NCBI RefSeq assembly: GCF_027912415.1
Contig: NZ_CP115175.1
Span: forward strand, 1,178,001-1,242,000
Direction: 5' to 3'
DNA length: 64,000 nucleotides
Origin: Homoserinibacter sp. YIM 151385
GTDB taxonomy: Bacteria > Actinomycetota > Actinomycetes > Actinomycetales > Microbacteriaceae
The translations under genes were made by a program, and so were the position numbers. Of the stretch, positions 51,766 to 64,000 are shown in pieces (position 1 is the first letter of the stretch; every line of letters begins with the position of its first letter). The notes beneath the pieces are model-generated. The model saw only the letters and a list, made by a program, of their open reading frames with translations. It made no database searches and was not told where the DNA came from.

Positions 51766-52647
51766 ATGCCACGCACCGCCGCCACCGCACCCCGCGCACT
51801 CGTCGCGCTCGGCCTCGGCGCCGGACTCGCGCTCGCGTTCAGCGCCTGCGCGAGCCCCGCGCGAGGCCCCGGCGACGGCGGCTCCGGATCCCCCGCCGAG
51901 CTCGACGGCACGTGGACCCTCGTCTCCGCGAGCGACGCCGACGGCGACTACCTCCCCGACGCGGCACTCGTCCCGGGCCCCGTCACGCTCGAGATCGACG
52001 GCGACGAGGCGCGCGGTCAGGCACCGTGCAACGGCTACGCCGGCGAGCTCCGGGTCACGGGCGACCGCATCGACATCGGTCCGCTCACGTCCACCGAGAT
52101 CGGCTGCGACGGCGGCGAGCTCGAGGTGCGGTACCTCGCGGCCCTCGACGCCGTCGACCGGGTGGAGGCGGATGCGAGCGGCCTCGCGCTCGACGGCGAG
52201 GGCATCTCGCTCCGCTACGAGCGCGGCGCCGCGCCGCCGGACGACGGCGCGGGGTCGGGCACTCCGCCGGGTGCCGCCGAGCTCGACGGCACCTCGTGGG
52301 CGCTGCGGGCCATCCTCGCGAGCAGCGGCGACGCCACTGACGGCACGAGCTCCTCCACGACCGTCGAGGGCCGGCCCCGCCTGGTGCTCGACGCCGGCGG
52401 ACGCGCGAGCGGCAGCGCCGGGTGCCGCGAGTTCAGCGGCACCTGGAGCATCGACGACGACGTCCTCGCGATCGCCGACCTCGAGGCCCAGGCCGCCGAC
52501 TGCCCCGCCGCCTTCGTCACCCAGGAGGAGACCATGCTCGGAGCGCTCCGCCAGGGCGCGGAGGTGACGCTCGGCGACGAGCGCATGACGCTCGCCGCCG
52601 AGATGGGCGCCGGCACCCGCATCCAGTTCGCCTTCGCGCGGGAGTGA
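51766..52647 (+). CDS. META domain lipoprotein, two domains
   Basis: The product has 293 residues. The signal peptide ends in a lipobox (AFSAC). Two META (HslJ-like, DUF306) domains follow: the first starts ELDGTWTLVSASDADG and has APCNGYAGEL and STEIGCDGGELEVRYLAAL, the second starts ELDGTSWALRAI and has SAGCREFSGTWSI and DCPAAFVTQEETMLGAL. The cysteines in each repeat are conserved family features. META proteins are surface-exposed with unclear function, sometimes linked to heat or motility stress. GGGAGAGG precedes the ATG. Confidence 0.87.
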   Translation: MPRTAATAPRALVALGLGAGLALAFSACASPARGPGDGGSGSPAELDGTWTLVSASDADGDYLPDAALVPGPVTLEIDGDEARGQAPCNGYAGELRVTGDRIDIGPLTSTEIGCDGGELEVRYLAALDAVDRVEADASGLALDGEGISLRYERGAAPPDDGAGSGTPPGAAELDGTSWALRAILASSGDATDGTSSSTTVEGRPRLVLDAGGRASGSAGCREFSGTWSIDDDVLAIADLEAQAADCPAAFVTQEETMLGALRQGAEVTLGDERMTLAAEMGAGTRIQFAFARE

Positions 52648-52669
52648 GCGCACCCGCACCGCCGCGAGC

Positions 52670-54022
52670 TCAGCCGCGGGTGACGAGCTCTCCCTCGCCG
52701 ATGCCGATGAGGGCGAAGTTGCGCATCGCCTCGCTGCCCGCGCCGAAGTAGTCGTTGTGGCCGACCGCGCCCTGCAGCTCCTCGCCCGTGATCGGGTCGG
52801 TGCCGCCGGCGACGCTCATGACGCGGGCGCCGTAGGCGGCGTCGAGCGGCTGGCTGCCGAAGGCGCCGCTCCACGGGATCGGATCCCAGGGCGCCGCGCC
52901 CGCGTAGACCTGCCCGGCGGCCACGTGGAGGTCGGCGGCGGTCGCCGCCGGGCTCCCCGGCGAGCCGACGATCGCGAGCGCATCGACGTGGATGCCGTTC
53001 TCCTGCAGCGCGAGCATCGCGGCCGCCGAGCCGTAGGAGTGGGCGACGATCGCGACGCTCGGCTCATCGCCCACGCGGCTCGCGTCGAGCCCGCGGATCG
53101 CGGCCGTCACGGCATCCCGCCCGCTCCGCGCCGCCTCCATGTCGGCCACGTTGAGCAGCGTGGGCGTGTCGTAGCCGATCCAGGCGATCGCCGCGACGCG
53201 CTCGTCGCCGCGATCGAGGCGGTCGAGCCAGGCGCGCTGCTCGTCGACGAGCTCCTGCGCCGTGTCGGCCCAGTCGACGATCCGCGACTCGACGCCGAAG
53301 AACATCCCGGGCACGAGGAAGGTCACGTGATCCGCGGTCGACACGTGCCCGCTCGCGACGACCGCGCGCCCCTCCTCCGAGACGTCGAGCGCGAGGAGCG
53401 AGCGCCGCGCCTCCCCGGGCTTCGCGACCAGGGCATCCCGCACCTGCTCGAGCATCGCCCGCGACGTCGTGGCGCGGTCGATGGCGGCCCGGCCCTCCCC
53501 GCGCGAGGTCTCGTCCGCGAGCTCGGCGAGCGTGTCGTCGAGCAGCTGCCGGTTCGCGAGATCGCGCATCGCGTAGGGCACGCCCTCGAGGTTGCCGACG
53601 AGCTCGGGGGCGGCATCGAGCAGCGCGAGCCGGGAGGCGAGGGGCGTGTCCGTCCACCAGGCGGCCACGCGGGCGGGGGCGGGCGGGGCGGCGAGCAGCT
53701 CGGCCGCGAGCTCGGGGTGCGCGGCGAGGGTCTGCTGGAGCCGCCCCTCCGGCAGGACGGCGAGCCGGGAGAGCAGGCTCATGCCGCGCGACTCGAGGAG
53801 CACGGTGTCGGTCACGGGGCCGGTGGGCTCGAGCGCGAGACCGCCGGGACCCGAGAGGGATGCCGGATCAGGCCCGAGATAGGGCATCGGATTCAGCGCG
53901 GCGGCGGATGCCGAGAGCGGCTGGACGGCGACGATCTCGCTGCGCGCGGGTACGACGGGGACCTCGGCGACGACTCCCAGCGACGCCGAGGTGCTGAGCA
54001 TGGCTGCGAGCTCGAACAGCAT
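52670..54022 (-). CDS. Secreted alpha/beta hydrolase of the DUF1023 family
   Basis: The product has 450 residues. The C-terminal half is the DUF1023 alpha/beta hydrolase: HVTFLVPGMFFGVESRIVDWAD, AIAWIGYDTP, nucleophile elbow VAHSYGS, and GHNDYFG near the end with the catalytic His. The N-terminal half is helical (LASRLALLDAAPELVGNLEG) and starts with a hydrophobic segment that could be a signal. Substrate unknown. The ATG at 54022 is preceded by a weak site. It is convergent with the META gene. Confidence 0.82.
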   Translation of the reverse strand: MLFELAAMLSTSASLGVVAEVPVVPARSEIVAVQPLSASAAALNPMPYLGPDPASLSGPGGLALEPTGPVTDTVLLESRGMSLLSRLAVLPEGRLQQTLAAHPELAAELLAAPPAPARVAAWWTDTPLASRLALLDAAPELVGNLEGVPYAMRDLANRQLLDDTLAELADETSRGEGRAAIDRATTSRAMLEQVRDALVAKPGEARRSLLALDVSEEGRAVVASGHVSTADHVTFLVPGMFFGVESRIVDWADTAQELVDEQRAWLDRLDRGDERVAAIAWIGYDTPTLLNVADMEAARSGRDAVTAAIRGLDASRVGDEPSVAIVAHSYGSAAAMLALQENGIHVDALAIVGSPGSPAATAADLHVAAGQVYAGAAPWDPIPWSGAFGSQPLDAAYGARVMSVAGGTDPITGEELQGAVGHNDYFGAGSEAMRNFALIGIGEGELVTRG

Positions 54023-54106
54023 GTCGGGTGACCCCTCGACCGATCGCGGCCGTGCGCCACCCTGGAGGCGCCCGACCGCTCCCTGTCATGGTAGACGACG
54101 TCGTGT

Positions 54107-54122
54107 ACCCCGATCCAGGGGT
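54107..54122. terminator. Small hairpin ACCCC/GGGGT
   Basis: A 5-bp stem with a 6-base loop lies between ligA and the hydrolase gene. The block TGTACCCCGAT at 54104-54114 is repeated directly at 54179-54189. It is weak on its own. Confidence 0.3.
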
Positions 54123-54193
54123 CAGCCGAGGATTTCACCGACTGGAAACACGGCACGACGGGCGAGATCCGCTCGACTTGTACCCCGATGCCT

Positions 54194-54211
54194 GTCCCCC
54201 GAACAGGGGAC
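54194..54211 (-). terminator. Hairpin after ligA
   Basis: The stem GTCCCC/GGGGAC with loop CGAACA lies 7 bp beyond the ligA stop (54218). It is a short GC-rich stem-loop and a probable terminator. Confidence 0.5.
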
Positions 54212-54217
54212 GGATGC

Positions 54218-56695
<2,478 letters not shown>

Positions 56696-56733
56696 TCACG
56701 GCAAGCGGCGCGCGTCGCCCGGTCGAGCCCGGA

Positions 56734-58086
56734 TCACTCGGGATGCGCCGCGCGCCAGGCGCTCACGAAGTCGAGCGCGGCCGCCTCGTCGCGACCGCCC
56801 TCGCGCAGCTCGCCGGGCACGATGACGCCGTCCCGGATGATGACGGTGCCGCTCGAGAACACGACCGAGACCTCGCGGCCGGACCACGCGCGAGCGCGAT
56901 CGAGCCCCGCCGCGACCGCCGCCCCATCGATCTCGCGGCTCGAGAACGACACCCGGAGCGTGCCCGGGTCGAGGCGCAGCTCGCGGAGCTCGGGCACGGA
57001 TGCGGCCACGCGGTCGCCCTCGGCCGCGAGCCCGACGATGCGCCCCGAGGGGCCGCTCACCCAGCCGCGGCCACCCCACAGCTGGACCTGCAGCGGGAGC
57101 GCCGAGGCCGGGACCTCCGCGACCGCCGCCGCGAGGTCGGCGAAGTCGCCGTCACCGCGCAGCTGCCAGGACTCGGGGTCCGTCAGGTCGTAGCCGGCCC
57201 CGGCCGCCTCGAGCACGCGCGCCGCCGCGAAGGGCGGGGACGACGCGCCGCCGACCGAGATCACGCGCCGCTCGGGACCGCCGTCCCCCGCCTCCACCTC
57301 GCCCGTCGCGGCGAGCCCGGCGCCTCGGAGCCCGGCATCGAGCCGCTCCGCGAGATCGACCACGGGGCCCTCGCCGCCGGTCGCGAGCGTCCAGTGCTCG
57401 CAGGGCTCGATGCGGGAGCGCTCGAGCCGCGGGTCGCCGACGATCTCGCGGAGCAGGGCGACGACCTCCCCCTCATCGAGGCAGGACGAGTCCTCACCCA
57501 GGCCGAGGGTCGTGGCGGGCCCGGCTCCGGCCTCCGCGCCCGGCGGCGTGCCCCGCACCTCGAGTGCGCCGATGCCGAGCCCGGCCCCGGCCGCACGGTG
57601 GTCGAGGAACGCGTCGACGGCGACCGACAGCTCCACCTCCGCCTCGGATCCCTCGCCGCTCGACCGGCCCGCCAGCACCCGGTCGTCGGCGAGCAGCTGC
57701 CGCCAGCCGGCGAGCGCACGATCGGTGTCCTCGCGCGTGCGGGCCACCTCCAGGATCACGGTGCCGCCCGCCTCGACGACCTCGACCTGCACGCCCGATC
57801 CCGCCTCCTCGCGGAGGTACCGCCCGGTCTCGTGCGCGAGGGCGTCGACCTCCGCCTCGTCGAGACCGTCCTCCAGCTCGACCTCGAGCGTGCCGGTGTA
57901 CTGGAAGCCGCTGAAGAAGCCCGAGCCGTCGACCGAGGCGACGCCCGGCTGCCCGGCGAGCCAGCCGCGGGCGTCGTCGAACTGCTGCTGCCCGCATCCG
58001 GCCAGCGCGAGCGCGATCGCGATCGCCGTCGCCGCCGCACCACCACCTCGCGCCAGGACCCGTGCCCTGCTCATCTTCTCCACCAC
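56734..58086 (-). CDS. Hypothetical lipoprotein
   Basis: The product has 450 residues. The signal ends in a lipobox (LALAGC). The mature protein alternates several alpha/beta units of about 80 residues (GTLEVELEDGLDEAEVDALAHETG; LRVSFSSREIDGAAVAAGLDRA), which look like internally repeated BON-like or ferredoxin-like halves. No named family was recognised. GTG 58086 or ATG 58074 may be the start; the latter has GGAGA close by. It is 89 bp upstream of ligA on the same strand. Confidence 0.62.
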   Translation of the reverse strand: MVEKMSRARVLARGGGAAATAIAIALALAGCGQQQFDDARGWLAGQPGVASVDGSGFFSGFQYTGTLEVELEDGLDEAEVDALAHETGRYLREEAGSGVQVEVVEAGGTVILEVARTREDTDRALAGWRQLLADDRVLAGRSSGEGSEAEVELSVAVDAFLDHRAAGAGLGIGALEVRGTPPGAEAGAGPATTLGLGEDSSCLDEGEVVALLREIVGDPRLERSRIEPCEHWTLATGGEGPVVDLAERLDAGLRGAGLAATGEVEAGDGGPERRVISVGGASSPPFAAARVLEAAGAGYDLTDPESWQLRGDGDFADLAAAVAEVPASALPLQVQLWGGRGWVSGPSGRIVGLAAEGDRVAASVPELRELRLDPGTLRVSFSSREIDGAAVAAGLDRARAWSGREVSVVFSSGTVIIRDGVIVPGELREGGRDEAAALDFVSAWRAAHPE

Positions 58087-58143
58087 GCCCCGAGCCTAGG
58101 CGCACCCACCCGCAATCCTGGCGGGAGGGGGCGGGAGGCGGGG

Positions 58144-59598
58144 TCAGCGGGGCGTGCGGTTCGACTTCGTCAGGGGGTCGATGATGTCCTCGAGGCTCTT
58201 GCGCTCCGCCGCGACCCCGAAGATCGCCGCCACCACCGCGCCGAGGGCCATGACGCCCGCACCCACGTAGTACCCGATCGTGAGCGGGCCGCGGTCCTCG
58301 CCCTCCCCCACGAGCGAGGCGTACAGGGCGGGCGCGATCGCGCCGAAGATCTGGCCCACCGCGAACACGTAGCTGATGACCTGCGAGCGCATCTCGAGCG
58401 GGAAGATCTCGCTCACCGTGAGGTAGGCCGAGCTCGCGCCCGCCGAGGCGAAGAAGAACGAGACGCACCACAGGATGACGTGCACGGTCACGTCGATCGA
58501 GCCCGTCGAGAAGAGGAAGGCCGAGATCGCGAGCACGACCGCCGACACCCCGTAGGTGAGGGCGATCATCTGGCGACGGCCCCAGGTGTCGAAGAGCGGT
58601 CCGAGGAGCAGCGGCCCGAGCAGGTTGCCGATCGCGAAGGGGAAGAACATGAGCGGCACGGCCGACACCGGCAGCTCGTAGAAGTTCTGCAGCACGAGCG
58701 AGTAGGTGAAGAAGATCGCGTTGTACAGGAACGACTGCGTGATCATCATCGTCATGCCGACGAGGAGGCGCGTCGGGTGGTCGCGCAGCAGCACCCGCGC
58801 GATCGTGAGGAACGGCGTCCGCTTCTGCGGCACCAGCTCGATCGCCTTCTCGTCCGGCACCTCCTCGAGCTCGTGATGCGTCTCGTGCTCGACGTGGTGC
58901 TCGATGTCGTCGACCGTCTTCTCGGCCTCCTCCTCGCGGCCGTGCGTGATCAGCCAGCGCGGGGACTCCGGGATGTGCCGCCGCAGCGCGATGACCGCGA
59001 GCCCCAGGATCGGCCCGATGAAGAAGGCGATCCGCCAACCCACATCCTCCGCGAAGAGGTTCTGGTCGAGCAGGAAGACGCCCGCGAAGGAGCCCATGGC
59101 GGCACCGAACCAGTAGGTGCCGTTGACCGCGATGTCGACGCGCCCCCGGTAGTTCGAGGGGATCAGCTCGTCGATGGCCGAGTTGATCGCCGCGTACTCG
59201 CCGCCGATGCCCATGCCGGCGAGGAAGCGGAACACGAAGAAGAACTCCATGGTCGGCGAGAGGCCCGCGACGGCGCTCGCCACGAGGTAGATCGCGAGCG
59301 TGAGGATGAAGAGCTTCTTGCGGCCGAGGGAGTCGGCGAGGCGCCCGAAGACGAGCGCGCCGACCACCTGGCCGACGAGGTAGACCGTGCCGGCGATGCC
59401 GACATCCGCCGCCGACATCCCGAGCGTGTTCTCGTAGCCGCCGAGCGAGACGATCTGGATCTCGAGGCCGTCGAGGATCCAGCTGAAGCCGAGCCCGATG
59501 ACGATCATCCAGTGGAATCTCGTCCACGGGAGCCGGTCCATGCGGGCCGGCACCAGGCTGCGGATGGTCTTCGCGGCTTCGCTCTCGGTCTGCGCCAT
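58144..59598 (-). CDS. MFS transporter (sugar/metabolite porter type) with His-rich loop
   Basis: The product has 484 residues and 12 hydrophobic segments. Motifs are GRLADSLGRKK after TM2, RFLAGMGIGGEYAAINSAIDELIP in TM4 and PESPRWLITHGREEEAEK after TM6, as in the sugar-porter and metabolite:H+ symporter branches. The central cytoplasmic loop has an unusual His/Glu cluster (DIEHHVEHETHHELEE, about 230-245) that could bind metal. Substrate unknown. The ATG is 83 bp downstream of the end of the hydrolase gene on the same strand. Confidence 0.87.
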   Translation of the reverse strand: MAQTESEAAKTIRSLVPARMDRLPWTRFHWMIVIGLGFSWILDGLEIQIVSLGGYENTLGMSAADVGIAGTVYLVGQVVGALVFGRLADSLGRKKLFILTLAIYLVASAVAGLSPTMEFFFVFRFLAGMGIGGEYAAINSAIDELIPSNYRGRVDIAVNGTYWFGAAMGSFAGVFLLDQNLFAEDVGWRIAFFIGPILGLAVIALRRHIPESPRWLITHGREEEAEKTVDDIEHHVEHETHHELEEVPDEKAIELVPQKRTPFLTIARVLLRDHPTRLLVGMTMMITQSFLYNAIFFTYSLVLQNFYELPVSAVPLMFFPFAIGNLLGPLLLGPLFDTWGRRQMIALTYGVSAVVLAISAFLFSTGSIDVTVHVILWCVSFFFASAGASSAYLTVSEIFPLEMRSQVISYVFAVGQIFGAIAPALYASLVGEGEDRGPLTIGYYVGAGVMALGAVVAAIFGVAAERKSLEDIIDPLTKSNRTPR

Positions 59599-59681
59599 TC
59601 CCCGGACGCTACGCCTGGGGGGAGGCGGGCGTGAGCCCGAGACGAGGGTCTCTCAGCCCGCGCGGAGGTTCCGGGATGCCG

Positions 59682-60401
59682 TCACAGCCGGTCGCGGAGG
59701 AGCGCCTCGGTGCCGGCCGGATCGAGCGTCGCCATGTCGTGCTTGGCACCGGGGAAGTCGCGCACCTCCCAGCCGGCGGCGGCGAGCTCGTGCGCGTGCC
59801 CGGGCCGGACGAGGATGCTGTCGGGCCCCCGCACGACCGTCGAGGGCACGGCGGGCGGCGCGACCGGCAGCGGCGAGCGCATGAGCTCCACGAAGACCGG
59901 GCGGACCATGCGGCGGTCCCACGCGGCGGAGCTGCGGGCGAAGCGGGCGCGGTTCTCGGCATCCAGTCCCGGGGTCCCGCGGGTGAACAGCCAGGCGAGC
60001 GCCGCGGGGGTGCCGGGCAGGTGCTCGAGCGCCCAGCCGAGAGGCGAGCGCGGCGTGAGCGCGAGCCGGAAGCCGGGGTCGAGGTAGACGGCGCGCGCGG
60101 GCCGGAGCCGCTCGACGGCGGTGGCGAGCACGCGCCCGCCGAGCGAATGCCCGATCACCCGGTCGGCGCCCGGCTCCAGCGTCTCCACGAGGTCGTCGGC
60201 GAAGTCCGCCACGCGGTAGGCGCCGGGCTCCGCGTGCGCGCTGCCGCCGTGACCGCGGAGGTCGACGGCCGTGACCGTGGCGTCGTGCCGCGCGGCGAGG
60301 AGCTCGGCGAAGTCGTGCCAGAGCTCGCTCGTGCCGTTGATGCCGTGGACGAGCTGGATGCGGCGCGCGCCGCTCCCCCAGCTGCGCGTCGCGAGCCTCA
60401 T
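59682..60401 (-). CDS. Alpha/beta fold hydrolase coupled to mnmA
   Basis: The product has 239 residues. [14 protein letters not shown] is the oxyanion loop, [11 protein letters not shown] follows, the nucleophile is Ser86 in IGHSLGG, and the final His lies in GAKHDMATL. The ATG overlaps the mnmA stop (ATGA), so it is translationally coupled with mnmA. A functional link to tRNA modification is not apparent. Substrate unknown. Confidence 0.83.
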   Translation of the reverse strand: MRLATRSWGSGARRIQLVHGINGTSELWHDFAELLAARHDATVTAVDLRGHGGSAHAEPGAYRVADFADDLVETLEPGADRVIGHSLGGRVLATAVERLRPARAVYLDPGFRLALTPRSPLGWALEHLPGTPAALAWLFTRGTPGLDAENRARFARSSAAWDRRMVRPVFVELMRSPLPVAPPAVPSTVVRGPDSILVRPGHAHELAAAGWEVRDFPGAKHDMATLDPAGTEALLRDRL

Positions 60402-61510
60402 GCCGGGACGGCCGCCTGGTCCGCGCTCACCGTGCGGTCGATCGTGCACTGGCCGAGGACGCGCGTGCCGAGGTAGACGACGGCGGTCTGTCCGGGCGCG
60501 ACGCCGCCGAGCGGGGCCTCCGGGCGGATGACGAGCTCGCCGCCCGCGACCCGCGCGGTCGCCGGGACGGGGTCGCCGTGCGCGCGGACCTGGACCTCGC
60601 AGGCGAAGGCGGTGGCGGCATCCTCGGGCGGCGCGCCCGCCCAGGTGAAGCGGGAGCCCGCGAGCTCGGCGATCGCGAGCGCCTCGCGCGGGCCGACGAC
60701 GACCTCGTTCGTCCGGGGCCGCACCTCGAGCACGAAGCGCGGGCGGCCGTCCGGCGAGGGCACGCCGAGGCTCAGCCCCTTGCGCTGGCCGACCGTGAAG
60801 GCGTGGGCGCCCTCGTGGCGCCCGATGCGCTCCCCCGAGCGGTCGAGGATGTCGCCGGGCTCGGCCCCCACGCGCTCCGCGAGCCAGCCGCGGGTGTCGC
60901 CGTCGGGGATGAAGCAGATGTCGTAGCTGTCGGGCTTCTGCGCGACCGTCAGCCCGCGGGCGGCGGCCTCGGCGCGCACCTCGTCCTTCGAGGGCGTCGC
61001 GCCGAGCGGGAACACCGCGTGCGCGAGCTGCTCCTCCGTGAGCACGCCGAGCACGTAGGACTGGTCCTTCGCCCAGGCGGCGGCGCGGTGCAGCTCGCGG
61101 CGGCCCGCCGCATCCTCGCGGATCTCGGCGTAGTGGCCGGTCGCGACGGCGTCGAAGCCGAGCGCGAGGCCCTTCTCCAGGACCGCGGCGAACTTGATGC
61201 GCTCGTTGCAGCGCATGCAGGGGTTGGGGGTTCGTCCGGCCGCGTACTCGGCGGCGAAGTCGTCGACGACGTCGAGGGCGAAGCGCTCCGAGAAGTCCCA
61301 GACGTAGAAGGGGATGCCGAGGAGGTTCGCCGCCCGGCGCGCGTCCATCGCGTCCTCGATCGTGCAGCAGCCGCGGCTGCCGGTGCGCAGCGTGCCGCGC
61401 TGGCGGCTCAGCGCGAGGTGCACGCCGACGACCTCGTGGCCGGCGTCGACGAGCCGCGCGGCCGCAACGGCGCTGTCGACGCCGCCGCTCATCGCCGCGA
61501 GGATCCTCAT
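60398..61510 (-). CDS. mnmA: tRNA-specific 2-thiouridylase MnmA
   Basis: The product has 370 residues. The ATP pyrophosphatase loop is SGGVDS (8-13). Catalytic Cys98 (TPNPCMRCN) and Cys199 (YDICFIP) are both present, as needed for persulfide-based 2-thiolation of U34 in Lys, Glu and Gln tRNAs. The C-terminal beta domain is intact. Sulfur is expected from the cysteine desulfurase at the window's end, though an amino-acid permease gene intervenes. The start [10 protein letters not shown] is conserved. Confidence 0.95.
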   Translation of the reverse strand: MRILAAMSGGVDSAVAAARLVDAGHEVVGVHLALSRQRGTLRTGSRGCCTIEDAMDARRAANLLGIPFYVWDFSERFALDVVDDFAAEYAAGRTPNPCMRCNERIKFAAVLEKGLALGFDAVATGHYAEIREDAAGRRELHRAAAWAKDQSYVLGVLTEEQLAHAVFPLGATPSKDEVRAEAAARGLTVAQKPDSYDICFIPDGDTRGWLAERVGAEPGDILDRSGERIGRHEGAHAFTVGQRKGLSLGVPSPDGRPRFVLEVRPRTNEVVVGPREALAIAELAGSRFTWAGAPPEDAATAFACEVQVRAHGDPVPATARVAGGELVIRPEAPLGGVAPGQTAVVYLGTRVLGQCTIDRTVSADQAAVPA

Positions 61511-61604
61511 GCCGCCAGGGTACGCGGCGTGGCGTGCGCAGGTGCGGCTCAGGGCGTCGTCGGAGGCGCTCACCGCCACGGCGGGCCGACTCAGCCGTGT
61601 CTGC

Positions 61605-61620
61605 GCACGAGCTCTCGTGC
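61605..61620 (-). terminator. Palindrome GCACGAG-CT-CTCGTGC after permease gene
   Basis: A 7-bp inverted repeat with a 2-base centre starts 19 bp beyond the stop of the leftward permease gene. It may be a short terminator or a binding site upstream of mnmA. Confidence 0.4.
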
Positions 61621-61638
61621 AGTTCGACCTCTGAGCGC

Positions 61639-63099
61639 TTAGCGGATCTGGTCGAGCTCCTGCGTCTCGTCCGGCACCTGCGCGGAGCGGGCGTAGCCGC
61701 GCACGCGGCGGTCGACGAAGGTCACCAGCCACAGCAGGAGCCCCGCCGCCAGCAGGACGAGCGCGATCTCGTACTGCTCGGCCTCGCGGCCCGAGGTCCA
61801 CGGCAGCACGAGGTACACGCAGGCGATCGCGCCGATGACGGGCAGCGCCGTCGGCGTGCGGAAGTGGCGGTGCTCGACCCGATCCCGCCGCAGCACGAGG
61901 ACCGCGACGTTGACCACCGCGAAGACGGCGAGCAGGAGCAGCGAGGTCGTGCCGCCCAGCAGCACGGCGATCGGGTTCGCGGGATCGATCGAGACGTAGG
62001 CGGTGAGCAGCAGCGCGATCGCGGTCGTGAACACGATGGCCGACCACGGCGTCCGGCGGCCGGGGAGCACCGCCTTGAGGAAGGGCGGCAGCACGCCCTG
62101 CCGGCTCATCCCGTAGAGCAGGCGGCTCGCCATCATCATGTTGATGAGCGCCGAGTTGCCGACCGCGAAGAGCGAGATGAAGGGCAGCAGCGACGCGATC
62201 GGGAAGCCGGGCGCGGCCGCCTCGACGACCGTCACGAGCGGGGTGTCGTTGCCGGCGAGCTCGCCGACCGGCACGAGCGCGACGGCGACCACCGAGACGA
62301 GCACGTAGACGATCGCCGTGATCCCGAGGCCGGTGAGCATGACGCGCGGGAAGATCCGCGACGGCTCCTTCACCTCCTCGGCCATGTTGACGCTGTCCTC
62401 GAAGCCGACCATGGCGAAGAACGCGAGCGAGGTCGCCGTGCTCACCGCGAGGAGCAGGGACTTCTCCTCCGGCGTCTCGAACATCGCCACCCGCGAGAAG
62501 TCGGCCTGCCCGGCGAACACGGCGCCGAACCCGATCGTGATGACGAGCAGGAGCCCCGAGAGCTCGATGCAGGTGAGCACCACGTTGAGGCCGACGCTCT
62601 CGGCGACACCGCGCAGGTTGACGAGCGCGATGAGCACCATGAAGCCGAGGGCGATCGGCAGCCGGACGCCGGGCTCCTCGGCGAACCCGAAGCCGATCGC
62701 GAAGTTGCTCGCGAAGGCGCCGCCCGCCGCCGACGCGGAGGTGATGCCGGAGCACATGACCGTGAATAGCACGAGGAAGGTGACGAGGTGGATGCCGAAG
62801 GCCTTGTGCGCGTACAGCGCGGCCCCGGCGGCGCGCGGGTACTTCGTCACGAGCTCGAGATACGAGCAGGCGGTGAGCGTCGCCACCGCGAAGGCGATGA
62901 GGAACGGGAGCCACGCGGCGCCGCCGACCTCCGCCGCCACCTGCCCGGTGAGCGCGTAGACGCCGGTGCCGAGGATGTCGCCGACGACGAAGAGGAGCAG
63001 GAGCTTCGGCCCCATCACCCGCTTGAGCTCGGGGCTGTCGGTCGGCGTGCCCCCGCCTGCCGCCGCGGTGCCACCGGCGCCATCGCCGTCGATCGCCAT
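61639..63099 (-). CDS. APC family amino acid permease
   Basis: The product has 486 residues with 12 hydrophobic segments. The first helix carries [17 protein letters not shown], the substrate-site Gly-rich turn of the APC fold, and TM6 has [26 protein letters not shown], which is highly characteristic. Amino acid specificity cannot be told. It interrupts the common pairing of cysteine desulfurase with mnmA. ATG start; a palindrome at 61605 may terminate it. Confidence 0.9.
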   Translation of the reverse strand: MAIDGDGAGGTAAAGGGTPTDSPELKRVMGPKLLLLFVVGDILGTGVYALTGQVAAEVGGAAWLPFLIAFAVATLTACSYLELVTKYPRAAGAALYAHKAFGIHLVTFLVLFTVMCSGITSASAAGGAFASNFAIGFGFAEEPGVRLPIALGFMVLIALVNLRGVAESVGLNVVLTCIELSGLLLVITIGFGAVFAGQADFSRVAMFETPEEKSLLLAVSTATSLAFFAMVGFEDSVNMAEEVKEPSRIFPRVMLTGLGITAIVYVLVSVVAVALVPVGELAGNDTPLVTVVEAAAPGFPIASLLPFISLFAVGNSALINMMMASRLLYGMSRQGVLPPFLKAVLPGRRTPWSAIVFTTAIALLLTAYVSIDPANPIAVLLGGTTSLLLLAVFAVVNVAVLVLRRDRVEHRHFRTPTALPVIGAIACVYLVLPWTSGREAEQYEIALVLLAAGLLLWLVTFVDRRVRGYARSAQVPDETQELDQIR

Positions 63100-63140
63100 G
63101 CCCCATGGTCGACCTCGACCGCGCCCGCGCCCGCGGGGAC

Positions 63141-64000
63141 TCAGCTCGCGCTCAGCTCGCCTCTGCGGCCCAGGAGCGGCCGCGCGGCGGCGAGCCCCGC
63201 CCGGCGCGCCTGCTCGACCGCCGGGGGCAGCGCCGAGAGCAGCGCCTCGATCTCGGCCTCCGCCGTCTCCGGCCCGAGCGTGAAGCGCAGCGCCCCGCGC
63301 GCCTCCGGCTCCGGCACGCCCATCGCGAGGAGGACGTGGGAGGGCTCCGGCACGCCCGCCTGGCAGGCGGAGCCGGTCGATACCGCGAACCCGGCGCCGT
63401 CGAGGAGGAAGAGCAGCGAGTCGCCCTCGCAGCCCGCGAAGGTGAGGTGCGCGTTGCCGGGCAGCCGGCCGGCCGCCTCGGGATCGCCTCGGAGCACGGC
63501 GCCGGGCACGCTCGCGAGGATGCCGGCGACGAGCCGGTCGCGCAGCTCCGCCATCCGCCCGGCCGTCTCCGGGAGGGACGCCGTCGCGAGTTCCGCCGCG
63601 AGCCCGAACGCGGCCGCGCCCGCCGCATCCTGCGTGCCGGATCGCCCGCGCTGCTGGCTGCCGCCGTGGAGCAGCGGCTCGACGACCGCCGAGCGCGCCA
63701 GCAGCAGCGCCCCCACGCCGACCGGACCGCCGATCTTGTGCGCCGAGACGCTCAGCGCCGCGACCCGGAGCGCGTGGAAGTCGATCGGCAGCTGCCCGAG
63801 CGAGGCGACCGCGTCGACGTGCACGGGGATGCCGTGGCGCGCGGCGAGGGCGGCGACCTCCGCGACCGGCTGGACGGTGCCGACCTCGTTGCTCGCGTGG
63901 AGCATCGTGATGAGCGCCACCTCGCCGCCCCGCTCGGCGAGCGCCGCCTCGAGCGCGTCGAGCCGCATCCGGCCCAGCGCGTCGACCGGCACGTGCTCGA
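63141..64000 (-). CDS. Cysteine desulfurase (NifS/IscS family), C-terminal part; gene continues past the window end
   Basis: About 286 residues are visible; the N-terminus lies beyond 64000. The PLP lysine is in [10 protein letters not shown], preceded by [14 protein letters not shown], and the catalytic Cys loop is [17 protein letters not shown], with [13 protein letters not shown] near the end. The enzyme takes sulfur from cysteine to form a persulfide for MnmA and probably iron-sulfur assembly. Only an internal GTG is visible, so the true start is outside. SACQAG is a slight change from the more usual SACSSG. Confidence 0.93.
   Translation of the reverse strand, partial: EHVPVDALGRMRLDALEAALAERGGEVALITMLHASNEVGTVQPVAEVAALAARHGIPVHVDAVASLGQLPIDFHALRVAALSVSAHKIGGPVGVGALLLARSAVVEPLLHGGSQQRGRSGTQDAAGAAAFGLAAELATASLPETAGRMAELRDRLVAGILASVPGAVLRGDPEAAGRLPGNAHLTFAGCEGDSLLFLLDGAGFAVSTGSACQAGVPEPSHVLLAMGVPEPEARGALRFTLGPETAEAEIEALLSALPPAVEQARRAGLAAARPLLGRRGELSAS

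Overview
The window is GC-rich DNA (about 70-75 % by eye) from an actinobacterium, most likely a member of the Microbacteriaceae. Pointers are the strong G/C third-position bias, many GTG starts, dense ATGA/GTGA stop-start overlaps, family-typical proteins (DUF7059 methyltransferase, FBP protein, DUF6412 next to a YidC paralogue, a lipoprotein/PKD pair) and LAxTG wall-anchor signals of the kind handled by class E sortases. No rRNA, tRNA, CRISPR array, IS element or prophage was recognised.

Layout. 1-8.4 kb: small housekeeping and stress genes (PspC, methyltransferase, VOC protein with a divergent TetR regulator and a clear operator, PPOX/HVA1 pair, FBP protein, F420-type oxidoreductase, ArsR-SRPBCC-hydrolase operon). 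8.4-14.8 kb: cell-envelope region with an acyltransferase, a TarM-like glycosyltransferase, DUF427, a secreted Ala-rich protein and a large chaplin-like repeat protein ending in LASTG, followed by a cluster of strong hairpins. 14.8-23.5 kb: two-component flavin monooxygenase (LLM enzyme plus FMN reductase), an OmpR-type two-component system, an MFS pump, hydrolase, lipoprotein, GNAT and Ohr. 23.7-27.5 kb: complete OpuB/OpuC-type compatible-solute ABC transporter (permease-ATPase-permease-binding protein). 27.5-32.9 kb: phosphoesterase, NYN-LOTUS protein, AI-2E family transporter, DUF3054, GNAT, YidC paralogue and DUF6412. 33-40 kb: two large secreted enzymes, a LAATG-anchored 5'-nucleotidase and a GH43 arabinanase-like enzyme with a LacI-type operator.

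40-64 kb holds a core cluster on the minus strand, cysteine desulfurase - mnmA - ligA - gatC - gatA - gatB. This is the same relative order known from Mycobacterium tuberculosis, but here accessory genes are inserted at nearly every junction. gatB is separated from gatCA by about 4.3 kb and is flanked by visibly lower-GC genes: a lipoprotein/PKD pair upstream and a 604-residue solenoid-plus-membrane protein only 9 bp downstream.

The best candidates for under-described biology are the chaplin-like, cysteine-poor, eight-repeat wall protein at 13.0-14.7 kb and the low-GC beta-solenoid membrane protein appended to gatB at 40.1-41.9 kb.
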